This document shows positions 48,101-58,900 of a DNA stretch of 64,000 bases, piece after piece; the stretch's first letter is position 1; the number at the start of each line of letters is the position of its first letter. The position numbers and the translations under genes were made by a program. The notes beneath the pieces were generated by a model. The model was not told where the DNA came from and did no database searches. It saw nothing but the letters and a program-made list of their open reading frames with translations. Source of the stretch: Narthecium ossifragum (taxonomy: Eukaryota; Streptophyta; Magnoliopsida; Dioscoreales; Nartheciaceae); NCBI GenBank assembly GCA_963920575.1, contig OY986966.1:6639236-6703235 (forward strand), in the 5' to 3' direction.

Positions 48101-48336
48101 CAAAGCCCATGCGGACAGTCATTGCACTTGGTTACATGCCGGGCCACTTTGTCATGTTGCGTCTACGCCATGGATGTCCTATGCCACCTATAGCCCGTAC
48201 CTGGATTAGAGCTCATTCAGGACTTGCTGAGGGTTGGAGCGATTATCAGACCGAGATTGACCATTTCCTTCATATCGTGCCGTCAACAGTTGCCACAAGG
48301 GAGACGATTGATATCGGTAGTGACTCGGACATTTGA
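45156..48336 (+). pseudogene. Transposase-OTU gene of MULE-2, multiply disrupted
   Basis: Exons 45156-45266, 45586-45663 and 45740-48336 correspond to MULE-1. Exon 1 lacks one 15-bp A-S-G-E-D repeat unit. Exon 3 has TAG at 46316-46318 and 46676-46678 (both TGG in MULE-1), a 7-bp deletion near 46762 that shifts the frame, and TAA near 47848 (CAA in MULE-1). In return the codon that is TGA in MULE-1 is CGA here, so the OTU end with G-H-F-V-M-L is preserved to the stop at 48336. The N-terminal finger reads K-R-G-C-P-F, having lost a Cys kept in MULE-1. Confidence 0.88.
45295..45560. repeat. Palindrome array of MULE-2
   Basis: Same array as at 26270, but one TTCGGTTTTTAAAAACCGAA unit with its spacer is missing, so copy number varies between the two elements. 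The 3' cluster recurs at 48640-48780. Confidence 0.8.
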
Positions 48337-48994
48337 GACACATGCATAGGTAAGACTTGTTTATAAGTACTCATTATTTCTAAATTATTTATGATCTAAT
48401 TAAAAGTGACTAAGTTACTTTGTCTCAACTGCAGGTTTTATGATGTATGGCCGCGACGGTTTACTTGGCATCTTCACTTTGGTCATGTATTGATGATGTA
48501 TGGCCACGACGGCTTTGGTGGCGTAGTGTATTACACTTATGTATTTCAATTTCGATCTCGCAATGTTTATTCCAATTTCGATCTCGTAATAACAAACTTG
48601 TAATGTTATTCAATCAGGATCTTGTATTATTATGAAATCAGGATATTGTGAGTTCGGGTTTTAAAATCCAGGATCCTGGGTTAATTTCAGCTTTAAAAAA
48701 CCGAATCTGTGCCAAAATTTCAGTGTTTTAAAGCTGGATACCTGGGCATATTTCGATCTTAAAAAACCGAACTTATGTGTTACAGGTCAGTGAACTTCAA
48801 AGTGCTGACGAGCAAAACCTGTACAACACATCTTACATCAACTAAAAAACATCCCACATTATACACATCCTACATGTTAACATTAGTGATGAAACATAGG
48901 AGAAAAACATCTTACATCAACTATAAGTCAAAATATCAACTACAAGTCTCAAAACATCCCACATAGAAGTCTCAACACAACATATATTTTTCTG

Positions 48995-50559
48995 TCAGTT
49001 GTCCCTTGTTCCGTTTCCTCTCCCTCGTCCTCCTCTTCCGCTTCCTTGGTTCCGATAATATCGTCTGTGATCGCCGCGACGTCCATGCACGATGGCACTA
49101 ATCTCCTGCATTCGGCCCTTGAGCTCTTCGGAACTCAAGTCTACGTCGTGAGCAACAGTGCCATCAACGATCACCATAATACGGGCAATCTGCAATTGAA
49201 CAAATAGAAAGTATCATACTTGTGTGTCAAAAAGTACATTCGAGCTTAATATTCACTTACTATAGCATTCAGATCATGTGGAGGCCGATTGGGTCGACTT
49301 GAAGGTGATTCAGGGTTTTGTACCCTCACATGGGAGACGGTTCTATACCATCCCATATATTCCGGCACACACTCATGTGGGGTCCGGGCTACTTGGGCAT
49401 TCCTTGCTGCCCTAATTGTGTGGTCAGTCCACCGCTTCCAAAACCCCTTTTCGAAGTTGTAAATCCTCGAATATCCTCTTCCACACTTTTCGGACGCCAC
49501 AGATTGATATGCGGGTGGAATTGGTCCATTTGGTATAATTTGCACAAGCCCGAACTGACGAAGAACCCTATCAGGATGATACGGCTCGACATGCTCCATG
49601 CCATGCAATGTGCCATAGAAGAAGGTGATGTCTTCATCAGAAAATTGGCCCCTGCGATCAGCATATGGATCCCATTCCACCTACAAACAATGCAGAAAAT
49701 GAAATCAAGTCTTATAAAAAAAATAAAACACAGCTATAACTGACAACTCACATCCTCCTCCATCAGTTCATCCAATTTCTCAGGCATTTCTATGACTTTA
49801 CTGGCATAGTTACCACCACTTCTGTTAGGGACCCATAGTCGCACGCGTGGCTGGTCCGACGTAAAACTGGGATTGCGGCTGCATGACACAATTGTCAGCA
49901 GATGATCATATGTCCAGGCCTGCACGAAATTAACAGGAATGAAGATAAACAGTCATATAAGTATAGAGTATTAGAAAAATAGATGCATATCAATAAGTGA
50001 TGTATCTTACCTCCAGTAATGTAAGATACCCGCCTATTTGTTTTGTGGCCCATCTACTGGCGGTCCCCAGATGTCGATATAAGTATGCCAATGCTGCAGC
50101 CCCCCATGCGTACCGGCTAGCCCCACTCACATGTTTGAGCGCAACAAGGTATCCCATATGTACCTTATCCGTCGACTTATCACAGAAGAGTGTGCAGCCT
50201 ATTAGGAAAAGCAAGAACGCCTTCACTGAACATCTCATGCCGACCTTTTCAATCGTGCATTCATCCCTAAGCCAGTTTAAACTAACTGACCCTTTGCTAT
50301 CTTCCAACTGGTTATAACAATTCTGATAGTGGACCCCCAGCTCTTCACACATCAGCTGCGCTGCCTTCTTAGTGTCCATCTTGCGCAGCTCTACAACTTC
50401 TCCCTCCACAGAGATGCCTAGGATGGTCCTCACATCCGCAAGCGTGATGGTCATCTCCCCGCAAGGTAGGTGGAAGGTGTTCGTCTCCGGCTGCCACCTC
50501 TCAACCAATGCAGACACGATCACCTTGTTGATCGTAGGATATGTGCAATCGACGAGCGG
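48995..50559 (-). pseudogene. PMD gene of MULE-2, 5' part lost in the gap
   Basis: Exons matching MULE-1 exons 4-7: 50559-50011 (partial), 49919-49752, 49680-49261 and 49189-48995. The visible exons are open and closely similar to MULE-1, including the RGG tail. The status of the first exons is unknown because of the gap. Confidence 0.7.
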
Positions 50560-50759
50560 NNNNNNNNNNNNNNNNNNNNNNNNNNNNNNNNNNNNNNNNN
50601 NNNNNNNNNNNNNNNNNNNNNNNNNNNNNNNNNNNNNNNNNNNNNNNNNNNNNNNNNNNNNNNNNNNNNNNNNNNNNNNNNNNNNNNNNNNNNNNNNNNN
50701 NNNNNNNNNNNNNNNNNNNNNNNNNNNNNNNNNNNNNNNNNNNNNNNNNNNNNNNNNNN
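50560..50759. other. Assembly gap (200 N)
   Basis: Placeholder-sized gap between MULE-2 and the TA-rich edge of the viral insertion. Assembly probably failed in the TA repeats. Confidence 0.99.
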
Positions 50760-51048
50760 TATAATATATTATATTATTTAATATATAATATATTATATTA
50801 TATATTTCATATATACTATATTATATTATATATTTTATATATATTATATTGTATTATATATTATATTATATATATTAAATATATAATATAATATAGTATA
50901 TATTTTATTGTATTTTTAATATATATTTTTAAAAATACAATAATATATATTATATTGTATTATATTGTATATTTAATATATATTATATTATATTATATAT
51001 TTCATATATATTATATTATATTATATATTTAATATATATTATATGTAC
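50760..51048. repeat. TA-rich repeat at the left edge of the viral insertion
   Basis: Built from TATTATATTATATATTTAATATATA units. The same sequence type is found on the other side at 59515-59830. Confidence 0.9.
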
Positions 51049-51634
51049 AAAACCTTTTGTTAAAAGGAAATTTAAGAAAAATACACCACCACCAAAGAAT
51101 AAGAACCAAAAGCATCCAAAAATTGACAAAAGCAAAGCAAAATGTTTTAAATGTGGTAAAATTGGACATTATGCTAATCGTTGTTACACTAAGAAAAAGA
51201 TTAATGAAATCGAAGATGAAGGATTAAAGAAATCGCTTTATAAAGTTATGCTTAATAATACTGACTCTGAATCCGATGTAGAAACATCTTGTAATACTTC
51301 TGAAGACGAGTCTTCTGCTGATGAATCTGTAAAGGATTCTAAGTGTATTCAATGTCAGGACCATACTCAGAAAGACTATTGGAAACAAATAACCGAAATG
51401 AATAATCTTTCTATAAATATGATATCTATTACCAAAGAGCTCATCACTCAATTATTAACTGAAGGAGATATACCTCCTAACTTAAAAACCCAGTTAATTG
51501 ATCTATGTTTGAAAAATAATCAACAAAAAATTGAAGCTCCTCGAATAGACAATACTTATAGACTCTCTGAAGTCTTAAAAAGACGACAGGAAAAAAACAG
51601 TTAAATCCTTATCCTTAGCAGAACTTAATAGAGA
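51049..51634 (+). pseudogene. Inverted viral fragment with the CCHC knuckle region
   Basis: Plus-strand copy of the polyprotein around the zinc knuckle, C-F-K-C-G...H...C, with all four ligands present. It differs from the minus-strand copy by two visible changes: Cys instead of Phe at the first ligand, and seven A instead of six at 51591-51597, which shifts the frame. It is joined head-to-head to the minus-strand genome at 51634/51636. Confidence 0.88.
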
Positions 51635-52781
51635 CTTCAGTGCGCTGCTCTAATTGGAGATAATTATCCCACCAGCCTTTTAAGCTTCCAGTAAATCCGC
51701 AAGTAAGGAAGGCCGCAACTTGCTGATCAGTATTATTATTATTACGGCAGATAGTAGCATACATCATCATACGATGTGCCATATTCAAAATTTGATGATC
51801 ACTCATACCATCAATATTCCATTCATAAATATTACGGCCCGAATAATCTTGTTGTAAGAAAGTATCATTTTCTTCAAATAAGAGGTCAATAGGAGAAGGT
51901 CGTTTATAATAGAATTTTTCTACATTTCGAGGTCGGTGTTCAATTTTATTAACAGTTTGAAACTGTTGTTCAGTTTCTAGAGATATTATCTCAGAATCAG
52001 TATGCTCAATCTGATTATCAGTCATAGTATTAAGAACTTGTAATTTAGCTTGAGTTAATTGTTTACTGAGAGAGTCTATTACTTCTTCAGTTAACTCTTT
52101 TCCTAATTTAAAATTCGAAATGTCAACATTAGGTTTCACAGAAGGTTTTGTATGCAGTTTGACTGCTTTATCTTTAGTCAAATGCAGAGTTGGGATTAGT
52201 TCACCAAGTTTAGTGACAAGTTTATCAATTGTTCGTTCAACACGAGTTAGTTGTTGACCAAGAACTTGGGAATAAACATTAGTATAATTATTTTGTTTAA
52301 AGATTTTATTCAATTCTTTAATTGTTTCATTTATAGTTTCTACAGGTTTAATAAACGCAGTAGCTTCAAGATTAGAGGTAGAAATACCTTCTAATTTTAG
52401 CGGTTCAGTAGGAGGATACAAAGATCTCTTTTGTACTCCTTCAACTGTTTTCCAACTTTTTAAATGTTCTTCAATAACATTTATTCTCGCAGGAGGGTTA
52501 TGTTCTTCAGCAATTTCTCCTGAGTTATGATCTTCGGCAATTTGATCAATGATGGCATTAATTTCATCAGCTTTTTCATTAGCATAATGATTGTAAAACC
52601 AAGGAGCAAAGAACTGGATCTGATTATTAACTTCTAATTCACTATAATATAACTCTTTATAAGAATTCCTTTGTTCCTCATTAAAGGTTACAAAAAACCA
52701 ATCACGAAATTGCTTATTATACAACTTTTGAAATTCCTCATTGAGGTATCTCCTAAGGGGACTGTTAGGTCTAAAATCCAT
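51615..52781 (-). CDS. Viral polyprotein, N-terminal part (capsid side), truncated by integration
   Basis: Begins with ATG directly after the movement-protein stop, in the same frame. It has an acidic and helical N-terminal region and then enters the sequence that also begins the long polyprotein fragment (W-N-I-D-G-M-S-D-H-Q...). At 51636 the viral sequence ends and a few chimeric codons follow before a stop. No known catalytic motif is in this part; capsid-region identity is inferred from its place upstream of the CCHC knuckle. Confidence 0.75.
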   Translation of the reverse strand: MDFRPNSPLRRYLNEEFQKLYNKQFRDWFFVTFNEEQRNSYKELYYSELEVNNQIQFFAPWFYNHYANEKADEINAIIDQIAEDHNSGEIAEEHNPPARINVIEEHLKSWKTVEGVQKRSLYPPTEPLKLEGISTSNLEATAFIKPVETINETIKELNKIFKQNNYTNVYSQVLGQQLTRVERTIDKLVTKLGELIPTLHLTKDKAVKLHTKPSVKPNVDISNFKLGKELTEEVIDSLSKQLTQAKLQVLNTMTDNQIEHTDSEIISLETEQQFQTVNKIEHRPRNVEKFYYKRPSPIDLLFEENDTFLQQDYSGRNIYEWNIDGMSDHQILNMAHRMMMYATICRNNNNTDQQVAAFLTCGFTGSLKGWWDNYLQLEQRTEVSIKFC

Positions 52782-53756
52782 TTACAACTGAAAACTCATT
52801 TCGGAATCTGATTTAGATTCCTTCTCGTAAATCCCATGAGGGATTTGGGTCTCAGATATTCTAATAGCATGAATAGGGGTTCCTTCACGGGAGACCGATT
52901 TCCTAGAAGAAGTTGTAATATCAGTATATTTTATAGTCCTATTAGGATCAAAAGTTATAGTAACTTCACCATCATCAGTTTGGGATATTTGATCAACTTG
53001 TTGATTAATAATAGGTCTATGAGGGACAGCATTCGTTAGTAACCAATTCTCAGGAAAATTAACTTCAGTCCATTTTATCTGTCTATTTGTAGCAATATGG
53101 GAAGACAGTAGATTAGTTTCTACTAAAACTGTTTTTCCTGGAAGGGTATATTGTTTTGCTCTAGGGGCTAAGGTACTTAGGACCTTATAATGAATTCTAT
53201 AAACAATAGCTATAGTTTCGGATTGGGGTAAGAATTCATATCCGTGAGTCTTAATATTAAGACTTACAGCTTCCAATATATTAGGATCAGTTAAAGATAA
53301 ACTCAAATTTGGATAAACATTAAAGTATACGGGTCCATGACTAAGGCTGGTTTCCATTATTCCCATTAGGGATTGAGGCCAATTAAGACAACGAGCATCT
53401 CTTAGGCAAGAAAGAAGAGAGGCATTTAATCCTTGCAAAGTTAGGGGTTTAAAAGCCACCTGAATCAAACCTATGTGAACGTAATTATATTTTTCCATAT
53501 AAGGTTCTAAATCTTCTTCTGCAAGAAGCTTAAGAGTTTGATCTTCCTGATCTACGGTTACTGTTTTTTCAACAGTTTTAATTGCTATCATGGACTTTAA
53601 ATCTAAAAAGCCAATTTTATAGATTTCCTTATTCGGAACATCAGGGATGGCCCAGTTATTTAGAGCTTCTAATTCAGAGGGAAATTCGGCTAATTGAGAA
53701 TTTTTTAATTTTTTATCTTTTCGTGAATTAATTTTCCGAAGAGAAGTTGAAGCCAT
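52782..53756 (-). CDS. Caulimovirid movement protein (30K superfamily)
   Basis: 324 codons, intact. It has a basic N-terminus, then a central beta-rich region with H-I-G-L-I-Q-V-A-F-K-P-L, the L-R-D-A-R stretch, and S-L-S-H-G-P-V-Y-F-N near residue 140, as in movement proteins of caulimovirids, which open plasmodesmata for cell-to-cell spread. It is the first ORF after the primer-binding site and long leader. It stops with TAA and the next codon is ATG of the polyprotein in the same frame. If related genomes have MP fused to the polyprotein, this TAA would be a later mutation; otherwise it is a normal gene border. Confidence 0.85.
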   Translation of the reverse strand: MASTSLRKINSRKDKKLKNSQLAEFPSELEALNNWAIPDVPNKEIYKIGFLDLKSMIAIKTVEKTVTVDQEDQTLKLLAEEDLEPYMEKYNYVHIGLIQVAFKPLTLQGLNASLLSCLRDARCLNWPQSLMGIMETSLSHGPVYFNVYPNLSLSLTDPNILEAVSLNIKTHGYEFLPQSETIAIVYRIHYKVLSTLAPRAKQYTLPGKTVLVETNLLSSHIATNRQIKWTEVNFPENWLLTNAVPHRPIINQQVDQISQTDDGEVTITFDPNRTIKYTDITTSSRKSVSREGTPIHAIRISETQIPHGIYEKESKSDSEMSFQL

Positions 53757-54061
53757 AATTACTCGAGATGGGTAGACTTAATTAAAGTAAGATGAGCCAG
53801 AAGAAGTATTGGTGCGGGTTTCTTGCTTACTAAGGTTTCGTTATGAATCAATATAGGCTTTTGCTCGACTGCCAACGAATCACAGGACTTACCCTAACGC
53901 TACCTTTAGCAAACGGTGCCAAACGCGGCTTAGATGTCGATCCACAAAAGCAGTATAAACTCAAAACGAAATCATAGTAAACAAGAACATAAACACCAAT
54001 ACTACTAATAATCACATCTTGCTCTAATAAAATCTACACATTACTCGATACTACTCAGACA

Positions 54062-54075
54062 TGGCTCTGATACCA
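54062..54075 (-). other. tRNA-Met primer-binding site
   Basis: The minus strand reads TGGTATCAGAGCCA, followed by TG, complementary to the 3' end of plant initiator tRNA-Met. This is the priming site of reverse transcription and conventional base 1 of a caulimovirid genome. Confidence 0.92.
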
Positions 54076-54360
54076 ATAAAAACAAAGCGATATTGATTAG
54101 ATCAATTATCCAGAGAGCTAGCGCTCGATGCTACTGATCTTGTATGAACGAGATCAGAAGGTAGAACTGAACTATGAAAGTTCCAGTCTTTGGATAATTT
54201 TTCCAAACTATATCACTACATAATTAAAAAGCAAAGAGAGAGACGAAGAACTTACTACTAACTTCAAATATATTCCACTGGTTGTAGTTACAAGGGGAGG
54301 ATAGGTTATAAGAGAAGAGTGGGTGAGAACCAGCGTACTGAACTCAGACGAGTTCTTCCT

Positions 54361-54369
54361 CTTATATAG
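54361..54369 (-). promoter_or_regulatory. Viral TATA box
   Basis: The minus strand reads CTATATAAG. It lies about 290 bases upstream of the primer-binding site, a layout found in caulimovirids. Confidence 0.7.
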
Positions 54370-54589
54370 AGGTACAAGCCTTCAAGGCTAAGTAAAGCTG
54401 CAATATTGAGAGAATATTTCTCTTTACATCCTGTCGGTTTAGTGGAGCAATAATGCTCAAAAGGTAGGGCCTGCCACGTCGTGTGCTGAGTAGGTTGCAG
54501 TCGAATGAGTGGCTGAATAATCACCTTTGGTATCACATCATTTAGCTTTTAGATAGTGGAGAAAAATCTTATTCTCCAGCCGATGAAGC

Positions 54590-55984
54590 TTATCCTTGGC
54601 TGGTGGAAGCTCCACTAGTGGTAGGACCATCCTTCTTTTTCCCGGGCAGATCTTGGGAAATGATTTGGGTCCACAGATCTTCTTGATCACCGTAGGGGTC
54701 TTGAGCATCCTGCATCGCATCGTCAGAGCTAATAGAAATTTTATCAGAGCCAGAGAAATGGCTAGTGAACTGATTCTTTAAATGTTCATAACATTTCTTC
54801 ATGATTTCATTCTCAGTAGCCTGAGGAAATTGTCGTTCGAACAATTTTTGAAGCCGGATCATTGATCTCTCTTTTGGAGCTTCAAGACCTTTTCTCTTTT
54901 CTGATAATAATTTCTCATTAACTTTGATTATCTCTTGAATTTCAGAGACCTTAGTAGTAGTGTCCAGACCTTTCCACCATTTGATTTGATATTGTCGAAT
55001 AAGACAAGGACTGCAAAGCTCGTCGATATCCACCGAAGCGAACCACTTCCAAATCCAAGGAATCTCTGCCTCGGCAAAGAAGAAAAGGGGGAACATACCC
55101 TCGATCACATCTTCTTCTTTAATTAAAGCAAGAATAGGATGGGTAGATACCCATTTATCATAGAGTGCAAGAATTGGTGCTGGTAGAATCTCTAAATCAG
55201 CGCCATATTTGCGCCACCAGTCATAAATCCAAGCCGGAAAATCCTTATGAAGGACTTCAGGGCAAATCTTAATAAACCACGTATGCTTCAAATTTTCATT
55301 TTCGCATAATAGGGAGGTGTAAAAAGCATGCTTATAATCCCAATAATTGAAAGTATAACTTTCTTGGTTAATTTTGAAGGCAATGGGTTTCTGAGTACTG
55401 AATCCCCAATCTTTTGGGGTCAAGATATTCTTGATCGTACACTTACTATAAGTAGGTGGCTTTCTCTCATCAGAATTTTTGAAAAAATGTTCAAAGTAAA
55501 CTTCTCTCTGAGATAATAAAGCTTCCATCCATTTTCTCGGATGATAAACAGATGTAGGATAATAGGAATTGTCCAAATATTTTTGGCGCAATTTCTCTGG
55601 ATTGTCAGAGTAGCACATATCTTCGGGTTCTATGTAAAGAATTATTTCATAGGCTGCTTTGGTTATCATACCAAGATCAATTTCTTTGGTAGTAACATCA
55701 GCAAAGGATTCATGAGGCCGATTCTCCTGAGAATTAATTTCCTTAGCTTTAGAAGTATTACTTCGCCGAATTGTTCTCCAGCTATTCCCGAAGTCTGATT
55801 CATTATTTTTAGAAAGATCAGAAGTCTGACCAGATTCCAGGGTATAACCCTGACCAGCAATACCATAGCCTTGCCCATCAATTCCTGCAAGGCGAATTCG
55901 TCCACGGCCACCACGACGTCCACCACGATTATCCGTACCACCACGACTCCACCGCCCCCAAAAAGGGGGCTCAGTCCGGCGCAT
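54590..55984 (-). CDS. Viral downstream ORF, about 464 aa, function unknown
   Basis: The ATG at 55984-55982 overlaps the polyprotein stop by 14 bases (ATG...TGA), an arrangement that suits reinitiation; in-frame ATGs further upstream exist but fall deeper in the polyprotein. The product has a Gly/Arg-rich N-terminus (G-G-R-R-G-G-R-G-R), then a large region rich in Trp and aromatic residues (W-I-Y-D-W-W-R-K, W-I-W-K-W-F), a charged coiled-coil-like part and an acidic, Ser/Thr-rich tail. No named domain is recognised. A distal ORF of unknown role is known in florendovirus-like genomes. The basic start could bind RNA (inference). No stops interrupt it. Confidence 0.8.
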   Translation of the reverse strand: MRRTEPPFWGRWSRGGTDNRGGRRGGRGRIRLAGIDGQGYGIAGQGYTLESGQTSDLSKNNESDFGNSWRTIRRSNTSKAKEINSQENRPHESFADVTTKEIDLGMITKAAYEIILYIEPEDMCYSDNPEKLRQKYLDNSYYPTSVYHPRKWMEALLSQREVYFEHFFKNSDERKPPTYSKCTIKNILTPKDWGFSTQKPIAFKINQESYTFNYWDYKHAFYTSLLCENENLKHTWFIKICPEVLHKDFPAWIYDWWRKYGADLEILPAPILALYDKWVSTHPILALIKEEDVIEGMFPLFFFAEAEIPWIWKWFASVDIDELCSPCLIRQYQIKWWKGLDTTTKVSEIQEIIKVNEKLLSEKRKGLEAPKERSMIRLQKLFERQFPQATENEIMKKCYEHLKNQFTSHFSGSDKISISSDDAMQDAQDPYGDQEDLWTQIISQDLPGKKKDGPTTSGASTSQG

Positions 55985-58900
55985 GAGCACCCTGAATAAA
56001 TTCTCGTGTAAGAAAATCAGGTAAGACATTATGTTTACCAGGGATAAATTCAATAGTGAAATCAAACACAGCTAATTCAGCTTGCCATCGAGCAAAGATT
56101 TGTTTAGATGTTAGATTCTTAATATCTTTTTCAATAACACTCTTTGCAGAGCTACAATCAATACGAAGAATGAAAGGCTGATTCAGGATGTCCTCCTGAA
56201 ATTTATAAAGGCATTTAATAATAGAAAGCATTTCTTTCTTGATTGTGGAATAATTGAGTTGAGTAGAGTTCCATTTACCAGAGGTATAACGAACTAATTC
56301 TTCCTTATTAGAAGGCAAACATTTTTGTTTAAGAATTCCTCCATAGCCAATATTACTGGCGTCTGTTTCTACAATCTTTTGACACTCTGGCTTAAGCAGA
56401 TGTGTACAAGGCAGATTGATGACTTTAGTCTTAATTAGACGAACCGCATTGGTATGGTCATCAGTCCAAGGGGCAGGATTCTTTTTCAAACGATTATAAA
56501 GAATGGCAGTATCTTGAGCCCAATCTTTATAGTAATTTGAAACATAATTTAACGCTCCTAAGAAACGTTGTAATTGATTAGTATCAGTAATAACATCAGG
56601 AAATTTAGAGGCAAATTCTATACTACGATCAATAGGGACAATTGTTCCTTTGCCAATATTATGGCCCAAAAATCGTATTTCTGTTTGAAAGAGTTTCATT
56701 TTTGGGGCAGATATTACTAATCCATTTCGAATAGCTAAATGTCTAAATGTTTCTAAATGTTTTACATGCTGATCAATGTTATCAGAAAAGATAAGTACAT
56801 CATCAATATAGGATAAAATAAAATTCGTATAAGGAATAAAAATATCATTCATAATATTTTGAAATTCTGAAGGAGCATTCTTTAAACCAAAAGGCATTAC
56901 ATTCCATTCGTAATGGCCAAATGGGACAGTGAACGCTGTTTTATAGCGATCTTTTTCATGAATTTGAATTTGCCAATATCCTGACTTTAAATCAAATTTC
57001 GAAAATATTTTTGCTCGGTAAATTCTATTGAGCAAATCCCTTTTATTAGGGATAGGATATCGTATCCATTTGAGCACCTTGTTAAGGGGCTTATAATTGA
57101 TGACCAGTCGAGGAACACCACGTTCTTTTTCAGCATTATTATTCACATAGAATGCTGTACAACTCCATGGGGAGTAAGATTTTTTAATTAAATTCTTCTC
57201 TAAGAGAGAAGCAATTTCCTTTTTGCATAACTCAAGGTATTCTTGATTCATCTGACAGGGTCGCGCCCTAGTTGGGATATCCTTTTCATCAAAGGATTCC
57301 TCATATGGTATTTCCACAATATGTTTCTTTCTGTCCCAAAAAGCATTGGGGACTGTTCCACAAACTGTTTGTTGGAACTGTTGCTCTATTCGTCCTATAA
57401 GATCTTTTGTAGCAAATTTCTGTAATTGCTGATCAATTTGAAGATAAGAGATTTCTTCTTTTAGAAAACTGATTTGATTTTCTTTAAGCAGAATATCCTT
57501 AACTTCATTTAGAATTCGTGTATGGGGTTCAGTAATAAATGTTAAAGTAATAGGAGACCCTTTATATTTAGCACTTATTCCTGAAGAATCAACTCTCTCG
57601 AGTGGCATAATTTTATGCAAAAATGGTGTTCCTAGTATTAAGTGTTGAGATAGGTCTTTTATTAATACAAAAGAGGTCGGGATACAAGTATCCTGAATAC
57701 ACACATAGGCTTTAGGAAGTTTGAAATTAACTTCCAGCTTATTACCATTAGCCCCGCTAAGAGCTTGAGAGGTTTTTTCAAAGAATTTGGAAGGGATAAT
57801 GCCTTCACGAATACAGTTTAAATCCGCACCGCTATCAATTAAGGCAATAAGATTAGGAATGACCTCATGTTCAGAAATGACTAACGAAATTTCAATATAC
57901 CATTTTTGTGTAGTAACTTGCTGTAGTAATTGAACAAGAAACTCATTTTGAGGACTAGAGCTTTGTCCGGGCTCATTAGGTTTACTTGTGTCAAGAGGTT
58001 TTTTTGATGAAGATTCATCTAGGTCTTTAACTTCAATGAAGGAGAAGATATACTCATTTTGTTCTTTAAGCAGTTTAATTTCTTCTTTAAGGTCATTAAC
58101 TTCTCTATTAAGTTCTGCTAAGGATAAGGATTTAACTGTTTTTTCCTGTCGTCTTTTTAAGACTTCAGAGAGTCTATAAGTATTGTCTATTCGAGGAGCT
58201 TCAATTTTTTGTTGATTATTTTTCAAACATAGATCAATTAACTGGGTTTTTAAGTTAGGAGGTATATCTCCTTCAGTTAATAATTGAGTGATGAGCTCTT
58301 TGGTAATAGATATCATATTTATAGAAAGATTATTCATTTCGGTTATTTGTTTCCAATAGTCTTTCTGAGTATGGTCCTGACATTGAATACACTTAGAATC
58401 CTTTACAGATTCATCAGCAGAAGACTCGTCTTCAGAAGTATTACAAGATGTTTCTACATCGGATTCAGAGTCAGTATTATTAAGCATAACTTTATAAAGC
58501 GATTTCTTTAATCCTTCATCTTCGATTTCATTAATCTTTTTCTTAGTGTAACAACGATTAGCATAATGTCCAATTTTACCACATTTAAAAAATTTTGCTT
58601 TGCTTTTGTCAATTTTTGGATGCTTTTGGTTCTTATTCTTTGGTGGTGGTGTATTTTTCTTAAATTTCCTTTTAACAAAAGGTTTTCTATTCCTCTCAGC
58701 TATTTCCTTGGGCGGCTTGATTTTCCGAGGCTCATCAAAGGCGAATTGTTCACAGAATTCTCCTAGCTGTTTTCTTTCGGTAAGCTTATGAGCTTTTAAT
58801 TGATGTTTGAGTTTAATATCATTGCAAAGACTCAAACCTTCATGAATGCAAGCATTTACTAAAGTACCATAAGTGCAGGCATCAAAGGGTATAACACCAC

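Larger units (their letters stand above)
44784..50559. mobile_element. MULE-2: second copy of the large MULE, cut by the assembly gap
   Basis: The left terminal repeat begins GGGTGCGTCTATCTACACC, two bases changed from MULE-1. The whole visible length is collinear with 25745-31590, with few differences. The right end is lost in the N gap, so the target duplication (left flank CATGACCTT) cannot be checked. Confidence 0.88.
53757..54589 (-). promoter_or_regulatory. Viral intergenic region: promoter and leader
   Basis: Between the end of the last ORF and the MP start. It contains, in order on the minus strand, a TATA box, a transcript start zone, the primer-binding site and a leader of more than 500 bases with several short frames, typical for caulimovirid pregenomic RNA. 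Confidence 0.75.

Noticed and set aside
50372..50891. Open frames through the second N gap into TA repeats
   Set aside because: Artefact of unknown bases and low-complexity sequence.
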